Part shown: positions 10,701-21,530 of the stretch, piece after piece
How the letters are laid out: the number at the start of each line of letters is the position of its first letter
How positions within the stretch are numbered: position 1 is the first letter of the stretch
Assembly: GCF_000346465.2 (NCBI RefSeq)
Contig: NC_034013.1
Location: 8,184,216-8,248,215, forward strand
Source of the DNA: Prunus persica
Taxonomy: Eukaryota; Streptophyta; Magnoliopsida; Rosales; Rosaceae
Reading direction: 5' to 3'
Length of the DNA stretch: 64,000 bases
Made by a program: the position numbers and the translations under genes
Notes under the pieces: generated by a model
What the model was told of the DNA's origin: nothing
Seen by the model: the letters and a program-made list of their open reading frames with translations, nothing else
Databases searched by the model: none

Positions 10701-13683
10701 AGTGAAAAAGAATTTTAATAGGCAGTGCAGAGTGATTTTCTCATTCAGGCCACTCAGAGAAATCAAAATGAAAACAGGGGATATTCTGATACCCTTACTT
10801 ACTATTGCTGAAGATTTTGAAGTTAGTATGTCCTCCATGTTACTGGCCAGTCATATAATGATCTATTTCGTCGAAGTGATTTCAAGTCATTTATTTTCCA
10901 GGTTCGTGAAAGGGTTCCAGCCCTGGAGAAAACTTCTATGCTGCAAACTCTGAAAGATCATCTCCACCAGTGCCCTAGTAAGTTATCTGAGGAAATGGTC
11001 AGGTGCATGGCTGTTGTTTATTGTTGGCTGTGCAATGCAGCGTCTGTGAACATCGAAAAAAATAAATCACCTTTGTTGTCGAGGTCATCAACTAATGTTA
11101 TACAACCTCGACATGGTGTTGGAGATGCCCCAGATTGGTCTGGAAAATCAATGGTAGAAATAACTTGGATATCTACTGATAAGAGCAAGCTTCCTCATGC
11201 TTCTTTTGCCATCAATAACTACAGGTTGGCTTTTTACATTTAATCTAATCACCCAAAAAATAACTCTACAATAGTAGAAGTAAAACAAGGGTATGTCCTT
11301 TGCCTTGAGTCACTGTGAATTTAACTGGAACAAGTTTGATTTCAATTATTTAGAACCTGTGTGTGTCAACGGCACTAAATTCAGGTTGTTGGTAAGAAAA
11401 GGTTAAGGGCACACCACTGACTAGCATGCCCACTACAAACCTCTAATTTTTGTCTTTAAAAATCTCCCCCACGGATGCTTATCTAAATTTAACCTTTTTG
11501 TTTCTATTTAATCTGCTTAATAACATTCTAATATTGGAGCACAATAATTCGCAACCCATAAATCTTAGAGCTATATGATTAAACAACAAATCCATAATTT
11601 TTGGATGCTAATATGGTTGACGGGGTGATGACTTGTACACTTATTAATTTTCTGTATGTGGGGCACATAGTTTAAGATACACATAAATGCAGCTAACGCA
11701 TTTGCATTGGATCTCCTCTTATGTTTTACCTCATCAGGAGTGCTGACTCGAGATATACTTCATGTTTCAATTTCAGAATCTTGGTTGAACAACTGGAGAG
11801 GGTGAATGTCACTCTGATGGAATTGAATGCCCAAGTTGCATTTTGGATCAACACGTACAATGCTCTTGTTATGCATGTAAAAGTCTCTTAACCAACCATT
11901 GGTTTTCTCTTATTGATTTGTAAGTCTGTCTAATTTTCTCCTTACCCTTGTGCAGGCACATTTAGCATATGGAATTCCCCACAGCTCCCTAAGAAAGCTG
12001 GCTCTGTTCCACAAGGTAATTCACTTATTTGCTAGTACAATGGGTTTTGGTGGCAGCTTAAGAAGACTTGTGCATCTCATGACAAATGACTGCTTTCTCT
12101 TGAAGTCCTGTCCACCAAGCATCATTTTGTTTTTTTTTTTTTTTCCTTTCTGAAGATGGATTAATACATTCATTGGTTCATCCCATTTTAAAATTAAATT
12201 TTAGTTGGTTTGATCTTTGTTTCTTTCCTTTATATTCAAGTCTATTGCTCTTGCCTTTCAAGACATGGACTCGAAGATCCCCATTAAAGACAATCAGAAT
12301 ATCATCTTTCCCTTTTTGGCCATTACGTAAAATGCTCAAGTACCTTTTCATTTTCTATTGTCAATGTTTGAGAAGTTATCAAAATATTTGGTTTTCATGC
12401 CCAAAAAAAATGGTTGAATCTAAAATAACTGAAGCAAGAAAAAAGAACCAATGCATTGGTCTATCTGTGTATTCTAAATTTGGAAAGAAAAGAAAAAAGA
12501 TGATGAGCCTTTTGGTATAGTGCAGGCTGCTTACAATATTGGGGGCCAAGTTATCAGTGCAAATGCCATAGAGCAATCCATATTTGGCTTCCAAACACCC
12601 CGAATTGGACGGGTACTCACTACTCTTTCTCTGATAATGCAAGAGGAATGCTAACATTCATTGAATTATTTCGTTTATTTCATAATTTAAATGGTTTGGC
12701 AAATTATTTGAGCTCTTCTTATGAATGACAACTTGAACAGTGCATTTTCCTTCTTTCTTTCTTTAATATGAATAAGAAATACCATGTTTGAGAATACTCA
12801 TTTGGTCTACTTTTGTGTTTCCAGTGGCTTGAAACCCTCCTTTCAACTGCCTGGAGGAAAAAATTTGGTGAAGACAGACAACTTCGCAATTCCAAATTGG
12901 GTCTTCCAGTTTCTGAACCCCTTGTTTGCTTTGCTCTTTGTACTGGAGCCTTTTCTGATCCTGCGGTAACCACTTTGCTTTTGTTGGTCCTGTTTTCACA
13001 TTATATTGAAAATTTAATATATAATTGTCTAATGAATGTTAGGTTCTTATTTTCAGTCTTTTCCCCTAATTTTATACACGTGTATTGGTCAATTACAGTG
13101 CTTTGGCACATGTTCTGTTCATAACTTATCTTTTCTGCCTTATCTCAATGTTTAATGAAATCTGGTACTGCTGCAGAAAACTACTTTAAAAACAGATTAA
13201 ATTTTTTTTATAATCAAAAGCATATGGTAGCAACTTTTACTACTGAATTGTTTTGATTGTTAATCATTCTTCTAAAAACACACTCTGATCAGTGATATAC
13301 TGCTTCCACTATATTGCTAACGGCATTAACATTTGCTTGTCAATTACTTGTAGCTAAAAGTATACACAGCCTCAAATGTTAGAGATGAACTTGAAGAGGC
13401 AAAGAAGGAGTTTATTAAAGCAAATGTAGTGGTAAAGAAGTCAAGGAAAGTTTTTCTGCCAAAGATACTTGAAAGGTTTGCAAGAGAAGCATCTTTTGGC
13501 TCCGATGATCTTCTCAAATGGGTCACTGAGAATGCTGATAAGAAGCTTAATGATTCAATACATAAATGCATTGACCTTAAATCCAGCAAGAAGGCATCTC
13601 AGATCATAGAGTGGTTGCCATACAATTCAAGGTTCCGGTATGTATTCTCAAAGGAACTATCCGAGAAGCCATGGTGGTTGTGA
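7750..13683 (+). CDS. DUF547 protein with MIP1-type leucine zipper
   Basis: The spliced CDS encodes 604 aa from 11 exons: 7750-7877, 8473-8542, 8726-8836, 9339-9455, 10129-10476, 10902-11224, 11777-11876, 11956-12015, 12526-12612, 12825-12965, 13354-13683. All introns are GT-AG and phases agree. Residues about 104-190 form a coiled coil with heptad Leu (IEQLQLRLQQEKSMRNMLER ... EIELLEEEVANREQRVLSLY), the zipper of plant ternary-complex-factor MIP1 proteins. Residues about 373-505 are the DUF547 domain (NAQVAFWINTYNALVMHA, GLPVSEPLVCFALCTGAFSD), and the tail ends KPWWL. The length is normal for the family. The biochemical function is not established; annotations as electron transporter or glutaredoxin-related are weakly founded. 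The ATG is the first in frame after a GTG-containing leader. It converges on the RING gene downstream. Confidence 0.93.
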
Positions 13684-14235
13684 TTCATTCCAAATGCTGG
13701 AAGAAACAGACCTGACTGACCACTTGAGGAAGCTAGTGGCTCATCAGACTGGTCAATCAAAACCTTCTAATTGTTTTCTTATTGTGCATCTGATCTTTTC
13801 TTGTTTTGAACTCTAGTTTCTTGCCCTACAAGCTTCCGTCTCACGAGTGCTTTGTATTAACCGGGTAGTTTCGATCTAACAAGCTTACCATTACTTGCAG
13901 CTGTTGTATAATTCAAGTTTCGCACCTTATTTGTACATTATTATGGTTGCTTGATTTATGCAGTAAGGCAGTATAAATTGTAATTGTTTGTCATTTCAGC
14001 TTTATCCATGCCTCTAAATTCTAATCACAGCACTGTATATAGAGTCACTTAGACAATTCTCACAACAACAAAAAGTAGAATTAAAGAACTGAATTGGAAC
14101 AATAAATCCGATTACATGAAATGAAATTAAGAATTTAATTGAAAGAACAACGAAATGAATCACATAAAATACATGAAAATTTCAATGTGGAAACCCTAAA
14201 CTCCACGTCATCCTCATCATCGACTAGGATGAGGA
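13684..14235. other. 3' regions of two convergent genes
   Basis: About 550 bases separate the stop codons of the DUF547 gene (+) and the RING gene (-). The sequence is AT-rich with several candidate poly-A signals. No other gene is seen, so the two 3' UTRs probably lie close together or overlap here. Confidence 0.55.
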
Positions 14236-14955
14236 CTAGGCAGGCAAGGAGAAGCGACACAGAGGGCAGAAGTGGCTTTTCTCCAACCACTCCACGATGC
14301 AAGCCTCGTGGTAAATATGCGAACATGGCAGACCACGACCTTCCGAACCCACCGCAATCTCAGCTATACAAACCGAACAACAAACCCCAGCCGTTTCCAC
14401 TCTCACCCTCTCCAGCTTCTCAATAGCAGATTTACTCGCCGGTACAAACGCGGGCTGCACTTCATCATCCGCCGCCACGTCCTCAACGATCGCATCAATC
14501 TTTATGCACGCCTCCATATGCACACGTAACCCCCGGCTGCCGCTGGTACACACTCTCCCAACAAGACTCCGTGAGGCGTCATGGACTATAGTAGCAGCGA
14601 CGCACCGAAGGTCCTGGGACGAGACGTGGATAGACTTGGATAGCTCCTTGGATATGGTAGCCAAAATCGATGACTTGGACCTGTCCTCCGTTAGTAGGTC
14701 AATCTCGAGTTTGTCGTGGTAATCGAAGCTCTCGGTGGGTTGGCCCATGTGATCATCTTCTAACATCATTACTTTGTAGTGGTCTTCCAAATCCTCATCG
14801 TCCTCTAAATTCGAAGGCAACACAATTTGTGTGACAGTGGCGTAGATGTCTAGCCACAATTGAGATTTCACGGCGGTTTCAGGTAATTCGGAGATTTCGA
14901 GAATCCGTGTGGCGTAATAAGGATCACCCAAAACATCCCAATACTCATCGGCCAT
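14236..14955 (-). CDS. RING-H2 finger E3 ubiquitin ligase
   Basis: The protein is 239 aa, intronless, and starts MADEYWDVLGDPYYATRI. The RING-H2 finger is at the C-terminus: Cys193, Cys196, Cys211, His213, His216, Cys219, Cys230 and Cys233, spaced C-x2-C-x14-C-x-H-x2-H-x2-C-x10-C-x2-C, so all eight zinc ligands are present. Trp223 in EWLEKSHFCPLC sits at the usual E2-contact position. The N-terminal about 190 residues are acidic and have no recognised domain, and no transmembrane segment is seen, so it is probably a soluble ligase. Substrate unknown. The frame stays open upstream to 15246, but the ATG at 14955 is chosen because a TATA box lies 140 bases upstream and the protein starts cleanly there. 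Confidence 0.9.
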   Translation of the reverse strand: MADEYWDVLGDPYYATRILEISELPETAVKSQLWLDIYATVTQIVLPSNLEDDEDLEDHYKVMMLEDDHMGQPTESFDYHDKLEIDLLTEDRSKSSILATISKELSKSIHVSSQDLRCVAATIVHDASRSLVGRVCTSGSRGLRVHMEACIKIDAIVEDVAADDEVQPAFVPASKSAIEKLERVRVETAGVCCSVCIAEIAVGSEGRGLPCSHIYHEACIVEWLEKSHFCPLCRFSLPA

Positions 14956-15092
14956 AACAACAACAAGAGCAGCAAAGTAGGGTTTAGCGGGTTGAAAATG
15001 GAAAAATGAAGAAGAGAGTGAAATAGCGGGTTGCAAGGATACGCTGAGAGTTAAAATGAGAGGCGTAATGAGAAATGCCCCGCTAGCTGTTA

Positions 15093-15104
15093 GGATATAT
15101 ATAC
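15093..15104 (-). promoter_or_regulatory. TATA box of the RING-H2 gene
   Basis: The minus-strand motif GTATATATATCC is centred about 140 bases upstream of the start codon at 14955. This would place transcription initiation near 15065-15070, inside the open frame that extends upstream. Confidence 0.55.
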
Positions 15105-15419
15105 AAGGATTTTGGGGTTCTTGCTTGGCAATCAAGTCACGCGAGTTTAGTGTTTTCGTTTGGGCTTGGCCCGTCTTTTCACCCCCAAAAAAAAAAAAAA
15201 AAAAAAGAGGCAAATTGATATATGCAATTAATAATCCTGCAACCAATAATCCCTAATTCTAGCATTAAAATTCTCCAAATAAGAAAATAATCAGGTTTAT
15301 ACAAAACGATAATTGGAAGAATTTTTTTTAGAAATTCGGTTAAAATAATAAGTTAATTACGTTTGCTTAGTGGAACAATTGTCAATGGGCTACATCAATT
15401 CCCAATCTAATTGTTATTA

Positions 15420-16273
15420 GGGAAATTTGCATAACTGCCACCTGAAAACAAGTAAAGTGTTGTAATTTACCACTTAAGTCTAACTCTGTTAAAACTTCTG
15501 TTAAATTCAGTTTTTAAATATTATTTTCCATCAATTTATTATAATTTTAAAACTAACATGTTTATAAAACAAACAAACAAAACAAGACCTAATTATCCCT
15601 ACCCCCTTCCAAACACACCCCACTGCCCAGTATCCCATCTCCCATCCACCCTCTGCAAATACCCTACTCTCTCTCATGCTCAGTTCACACCAAGCAAAGC
15701 CAAACCAAGCATCATCAAAAATCACAAATAGAGTTCGATGATGGATTAGTCCCTTTCACGAGACCCTCTCCAATTTACTTCTCCTTTTCTTCACAAGCTC
15801 TCCACTCTCTTTCATTTATCCCTCCCTAAATTTTTCGTCTTTTTCCTTTTCACAATATATTGTTCATCATCTGACTTTTTTCAAGAACATGAGCAGTGCT
15901 ACTACATAGAAATCAATTGCAACTTGGCTACTCCAGGAGATGAACTTTTTAGCAAATTGGAGAGCTAGGAGATGGATTTTGGAGGGTGTATGTAGAGGTG
16001 GCAGAGAATTGGTGTTCAAGTGCAGTGGGAGAAGTCTTTGGAGGTTTTAAAAATAAATAAATAAATTCTGTTAGTTTACAAATTTTAAATTTGCATATTA
16101 TAGTGAATTGAAAAAAATGCCCTTAAAATATTGATGTAACTGAAATTTTAACAAAGTTAGAGATAGGTGATAAATTACAACACTTGACAAAGTTCTTTTT
16201 TTTTTTTTTTTGGTTTTGACAAAGTTCAAGTGGTTAAAAGTAAAATTTAAAGGTTTAGGTGATATTTATACCC
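15420..16273. mobile_element. Non-autonomous Mutator-like element with 9-bp target duplication
   Basis: The 854-bp element is bounded by gggaaatttgcataactgcc and the reverse complement of ggtgatatttataccc. The arms continue with matching segments (gtgttgtaatttaccac against the complement of gtgataaattacaacac). A perfect 9-bp direct repeat TTGTTATTA flanks it at 15411-15419 and 16274-16282. A poly-T tract (about 16196-16212) interrupts the right arm. There is no transposase and no recognisable captured gene. Confidence 0.85.
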
Positions 16274-16282
16274 TTGTTATTA

Positions 16283-17649
16283 TTTACCTTAGCTTTTATT
16301 CCCATAAACAACATTAAATAATGAGTTAAAACAAAAGCGTTCAAGGGGGTAAAAATAGGAACACACAAAAATTAACTAATGGGAATAATAATATAATAAA
16401 TAAGTAAATTTAGGTTTTACTCATAAAAAAACTTTCACTTTTGGAAAAAGCCAAAGCTTTTTGAAAAAAGACGGAATAACCTCTCAACTTTCAAACCAAA
16501 GACATGCAAATGTAAAGGATTTCTTAGGAAATCAAAAAATAAACAAGGGCAATTTTGTCCATTTTTGCTTCTTTTAAAAATTTTCTCTCTCCTTTGGGCT
16601 TTTCCAAAATCTCCCTAATAAATATTGACCGACTCACCATCTCGTTATGGTATGTTTGTTGACGTAGAAGGCTAGTCATTAGGTTTACATGAAAAATTAA
16701 AGAGTACGTGTGGGTTTTTCCTAATAAACCCCAGAACATTTGGATTTCTAACTAATTTTCTGATAAAGAAAAGCCTAGTAGTTAGGAAATGCCAACCACA
16801 TGGTGAAGAGACTATTCACTACGATGGCATGACATGTTCTTCAAAGTGTGTGTTTGCAAGATTTTAAGAAAATATTCACTTATTTGGGGTTGTGATAATT
16901 ACTGTGTGTTGAATAGCATGAACTACAACTGGTAGGTTTATATTGGAATATTACAAATGTAAAGTTCTTATGGTATCAAGGCTTCAATTATTATTATTGG
17001 GTTATTGGAGGAAATTAAACTTCAAAAGCAAAATTTTGTAGGTTAGAAAGACGTGATGAGTTTCCACAATTTGGTGGTCTTGTTCTTTCTTAATCCAATC
17101 TTGAATATGTTAAAATGTGACAAGTTTTCTGCTCATTGTGTAACTCATTCAGAGGCACTGCCCTTGTGTTCACAACTATCTCTATGGAAAAAGTGTGCTT
17201 AAGTAGAAGGGCCAACAACACATTCCTAGCTTTTGTATGTTGCACTTGCATTGTTGTCATACTTGAACTGATAATATTGCTCTCTGGAAATTGGAATATG
17301 TTGCTGAAGAAGCGAAAAACAAACAAAAGCTTCAAAAAAAATTGGACTTAATGGAGCTACAAATTCACACCTATTTTGATCCAATCTAATTGGCTACCAC
17401 CGCAAATCGCGCGACTACACCTACTCTCTTTTTGCTCGTGGTTTGGGTAAACAGAATGCCACGGTGGGTGACTTCAGTAATTAACAAATTTAATTGAATT
17501 AATTATGCTTACCAAATGATAAAGCTGAAAGGCGATGACTGTTTTAAAACCAATATATTATATAAATATTTTCATTAATTCGCCAAAATTAATAAATAAT
17601 TATACACTCGGTAAACCACAAAACTCTCACTCATCTAAGAACAAGTACA
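16283..17649. other. Intergenic, no gene recognised
   Basis: AT-rich sequence with only short, uninformative open frames (for example near 17090-17350 on both strands). No RNA gene, TIR pair or LTR is visible. Confidence 0.5.
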
Positions 17650-17792
17650 GCGCATGGGTTTGGCCCGGGCAACAGGCCAAAATCAGCCCAAGTCGAGCTC
17701 CAGCGCAGCCAAAGCAGCCCGGGCAAGCTGCGGGTCCCACGAGCCCGGGCAGGCCCAAGGGCGAAAATCGACTGGGCTCGAGCCCGAGTTCA

Positions 17793-17816
17793 GGTGACGT
17801 CAGCGCTGACGTCACC
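17793..17816. promoter_or_regulatory. 24-bp perfect palindrome with two TGACGTCA sites
   Basis: The sequence from 17793 to 17816 is its own reverse complement. It contains two TGACGTCA octamers (17795-17802 and 17807-17814), the classic CRE/TGA bZIP-binding palindrome, separated by GCGC. It lies in the left subterminal region of the Harbinger element, about 420 bases before ORF1. Confidence 0.85.
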
Positions 17817-17989
17817 ACCAACGGTAACCTGCCACGTGTTGGCACCGGGTGGCTCCGATTGAATTTTTTTTCAGAAATCCTACGGTTCTCATTTTTTTGG
17901 CCAAAAAAATTTTAAAAAAATCCTTAAAAATCCGAAAAAAATCTGAAATTTTTTTAAAAAAAATACCAAAAATTTATGTATTTTTTCCC

Positions 17990-17997
17990 TATAAATA
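17990..17997 (+). promoter_or_regulatory. TATA box of Harbinger ORF1
   Basis: TATAAATA about 240 bases upstream of the ORF1 ATG at 18236, followed by a long CA/CT-rich leader made of tandem repeats. This is the expected layout for a promoter inside the transposon. Confidence 0.55.
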
Positions 17998-18014
17998 CCT
18001 AACCATTTTATCTA

Positions 18015-18205
18015 CTTTCAACACCAAATCTTCATACAATATTTTCTACTCTCCACTCACATAATTCATTTTCCACACCAAATCTCCATACAAACTCATC
18101 TCCTTCCAATATTTTTTACTCTCTACTCATATTTTCCACTTTCCACACCAATTCCATACAAACTCTTCTCATTCCAATATTTTTTACTATCCACTCACAT
18201 TTTTG
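18015..18205. repeat. Tandem repeat in ORF1 leader, about 60-65-bp unit, 3 copies
   Basis: Three diverged copies of a unit containing tttccacaccaa, ccatacaaactc, tccaatattttttact and ccactcacat run head to tail between the TATA box and the ORF1 start codon. They form the 5' UTR of ORF1. Confidence 0.8.
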
Positions 18206-18235
18206 TACTACTTTCCATTTGTAGAAAATAAATAA

Positions 18236-19408
18236 ATGGCATCTTCTGTCGAAATCGGAGGCTCGTGGTCAACCCAGGAAGATATTGCGTTGTGCGAGTC
18301 TTGGGTGAACGTTAGTCATGACCCTATCACGGGCAATGAGATGAAGTTCCATCATATGTGGAGCAAAATTCATGGAGAATTTTGTCAAAAATCGGGTTCC
18401 ATTCAGACCGAAATGGCTTTGTCTAGTAGATGAAAACTTCTAAACAAAGAGTTAGGGAAATGGAGAAATGCCTTGACAAAAGCAAGGGAGAACATTCGGA
18501 GCGGAGCGAATCTTTCCGATGAGGTAAAATATTTTTAATTGTCATTTTAATCAATTTAATGTAACTTTTTTTTATTGCATATTCTATTTCTTTTTGTTGC
18601 ACAATGTTTATTTTATTTTTGCATTTCCTAATTGGCTTTATTTATTTACATAATCAATTTTATTCTTGCATTTCAAATATGTTTATAATTTCATGCATAA
18701 TCTTTATTTTTGTTTTTGCATTTTCAATTTGTCTATATTTATTTACATAATCAATTTTATTCTTGCATTTCAAAATAGTTTATAATTTCTTGCATTGTAT
18801 ATTTTTTTAATGCACTTCCAATTATTTATTTTGAATAGATCATACAAGCACAAATGTGGTTCGGTGCCACGGGGCAAGGGAAAAAAAGTTTTGTGCATTT
18901 CCAATGTTGGGAAATTGTCAAGGATTGTTCCAGATTCAAAATTATTCCTACCGCACCCCCGGTTGTGTTGCATGAGACGCCGCTCCACGAATCGCCATCA
19001 ACCGATTCGCCATTGGACTCCCCAATGGAAACGGAGTCACCACTCCCACGTCCGCTTAGACCTATTGGGAGAAAGGCGGCAAAGGCCAAGAGAGGGGCCA
19101 CTTCGAACATTGATTGTGTTCAAATATTCGAGCAAATAGCTAAGAACAACTCTTTAAGATATGAGAGAGACTTGAGGAGAGATGAAGTGGATAAGGCACG
19201 ATTGGAAGCCTTTGCAATTGAAAAGCAACATGCAAAAGAAAAAGACGACGATGACAGAGAGATGAAAATCATGGCCATGGATACGAGCCATATGTCTCCT
19301 GAAACAAAGGCCTATTGGAAGCATAAACGAAGGGATGTGATGAGAAGAAAACTTTTCCATGACAACGGACCTAGCAATACGGATTGGCTAAATGATAAAA
19401 ACCATTAG
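18236..19408 (+). pseudogene. Harbinger ORF1: Myb/SANT-like DNA-binding protein, nonsense-mutated
   Basis: Two exons (18236-18523 and 18839-19408) would encode 285 aa. Exon 1 has a trihelix/SANT-like domain (GGSWSTQEDIALCESWVNVS, HHMWSKIHGEFCQKSG), where the tryptophans mark the helices. Exon 2 has the NAM-associated C-terminal region (KKSFVHFQCWEIVKDCSRFK) and a charged helix (RYERDLRRDEVDKARLEAF). In autonomous elements ORF1 binds DNA and helps the transposase. Codon 66 is TGA (18431-18433) where the conserved motif SSRWKLLNKELGKW requires TGG, so the frame is broken by one G-to-A change. The rest, including the splice sites, looks intact. Confidence 0.85.
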
Positions 19409-19768
19409 ATTGTATTGTTGTATTTTTTTATAATTGTTGTTTTTATAATTGTTGTATTTTTTTAAATTGTTGTATTATCCTTTACTTTGTTGTATTGTTT
19501 CTTTTTTATTCAATCAAAAAAGCATTCAATAATTGGACTATTTATTAAAAATATTTGAGCATTCCTCACAAAGATTAATTAAAAACAAACCTTCATTTAT
19601 TGCAAACAACACACAAAACAAACCATACATAAAAGCATAATAATAAAAAAGACCTCGCAATAATTCCACAAAACACCATACACAAAAACAAAGCATAATT
19701 AAAAACAAAGCATAATTCCAAACAAAGCACGAATCTAGCCTTCATCCATTGTGATTGCCTTTCATCTG

Positions 19769-20998
19769 CTACAAGTGCTCGATCAAGTCAACTTGACGTC
19801 TTTCGTGAACATATGAAGATTGCATTTCTTGATAACGATCAATCATGGGGTTGTTGAATCGACCATCCTGAAGTAACGGTTCGGGCTCCATTGGTAGTCC
19901 ATTTGGTCCCATCGGCCTTTCATATATTCTTGTCAACGCCGTGTTCATAGGATCGGGTTCAAACACCTCTGGAGCATCGTAGTCATACTCATCCTCCACA
20001 ATCATGTTGTGGAGGATGATGCAAGTCATCATAATACTCCTCAGCACCTCCTCGTCTAGCATCCGAGCAGCACCCCTGATAATTGCCCAACGAGCTTGCA
20101 AGATACCGAAACACCTTTTCACGTCTTTCCTGTAACCTTCTTGAAAGGAAGCAAAGCTTCTTTCCTTCTCGGATTGGGGATTCGGAATTGTTTTCACGAA
20201 TGTCGTCCACCTAGGATAAATTTCGTCGGCAAGGTAGTACGCACCAGAGTATACGGTATTGTTGATTTGGTATGTGACCTGAGGGGAATGACCTCGCAAT
20301 ACCTCGTCGAACACCGGGGATTGACCAAGGACATTGAGGTCATTCTGAGATCCGGCAACCCCGAAAAAGGCATGCCAAACCCAAGTGTCGAATGAAGCTA
20401 CGGCCTCCAAAATGATACTTTTTTTGCCCTTCCGATTCCCATACTATCCTTGCCACGCAGTAGGACAATTCTTCCACTGCCAATGCATGCAATTGATGCT
20501 TTCGATCATTCCTGGGAAACCTCGAGCCTCGCCTTTTTGTAGAAGCCTTTGCAGGTCCCTCGGAGTGGGTTTGCGAAGGTACTCCCTCGTGTACAAATTT
20601 TCCACTGCATCACAGAATCTCACCAAGCACTCTAGGATAGTAGATTTTCCCATCCTTGCAATCTCATCCACCTGCTCTGCAGATGCCCCATAAGCAAGCA
20701 TCCGCAAAGCAGCTGTAAGTTTTTGCTCTGGGATAAGACCCAAAACTCGAACAGCATCATGCTTTTGAATGAAGTATGTGTCGTAATTACAAATATCATG
20801 CATGATTTTTTGGAACACATGTGGCTGCATTCTATATTTCTCTCGAAACTTATGAGCAGGATATAACGAATTTGGGATAAAGTAATCCTCCAAGAGATTC
20901 TTACCCCGAGACTCTCTGCGTCTGTCCACATTCGGGGCACGACGACGATGGTGTTGGCTTGATTGATTCATCATACACACCGCCGCTACTTCAAGCAT
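19769..20998 (-). pseudogene. Harbinger ORF2: DDE transposase (HARBI1-like), inactivated
   Basis: One frame reads from 20998 to 19769 with a single in-frame TAG (20444-20446) after AWQG, where the family has a Gln codon. Upstream, coding similarity continues without ATG to about 21140 (FNKTHYTLNVKLQEG), so the start is uncertain. The HARBI1 domain is recognisable: helical N-region (YRMQPHVFQKIMHDICNYD), GKSTILECLVRFCDAVENLY, SINCMHWQWKNCPTAWQG, VAGSQNDLNVLGQSPVF, and KDVKRCFGILQARWAIIRG. Of the three catalytic acids, the first Asp is Asn (AAT, 20492-20494), the second Asp is kept (NDLNVL), and the Glu of the VERAFG motif is Lys (AAA, 20117-20119). The enzyme would therefore be dead even if the stop were read through. 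Confidence 0.88.
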
Positions 20999-21186
20999 TT
21001 CTTCCTCTTCTTCATCGGCGTCCCGATCTTCTTCCTCACGTCTACGCCGGATTTCTTCCCATTCTTTCTGTGCCTCTCCAACACCCTCCTGAAGTTTGAC
21101 ATTGAGAGTATAATGTGTTTTGTTAAATCTGAGAAATGAAGGAATATATCAGAGATGGTGTGAGAGGAGTGGTGTTGATGGTGTAG

Positions 21187-21193
21187 TTTTATA
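21187..21193 (-). promoter_or_regulatory. TATA box of Harbinger ORF2
   Basis: The minus strand reads TATAAAA, about 190 bases upstream of the first usable ATG at 20998 and about 50 bases before the start of the coding similarity near 21140. Confidence 0.45.
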
Positions 21194-21216
21194 GAGGGAT
21201 TCAGAAGATAGAGATG

Positions 21217-21530
21217 ACACGTGGCACAATTTTAGAGGGTGAAAATCTTATCTGAAATCTGAGATCACTATTTGTAAAAAAATATCTGAAAATCTTATCA
21301 GACATGGGACACGTGGCACAATTTTAGAGGGTGAAAATCTTATCTGAAATATGAGATTATAATTTTTAAAAAATATCTGAAAATCATATCTGACATGGGA
21401 CACGTGGCACAATTTTAGAGGGTGAAAATTTTATCGGAAATCTGAGATTATAATTTTTATTAATGAATATCCGAAAATTTTATCTGGAATAAGACACGTG
21501 GCAACCGAGATTCTCATCCGAAAATCTTAT
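21217..21530. repeat. Harbinger subterminal tandem repeats, about 92-bp unit, 3.3 copies
   Basis: The core ACACGTGGCA recurs at 21217, 21309, 21400 and 21494 (spacings 92, 91, 94), each of the first three followed by the conserved caattttagagggtgaaaat. The block lies between the ORF2 promoter and the right terminus. Repeated subterminal sites are typical binding sites for Harbinger ORF1 or transposase. Each also contains a G-box/ABRE core (CACGTGGC). Confidence 0.9.
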
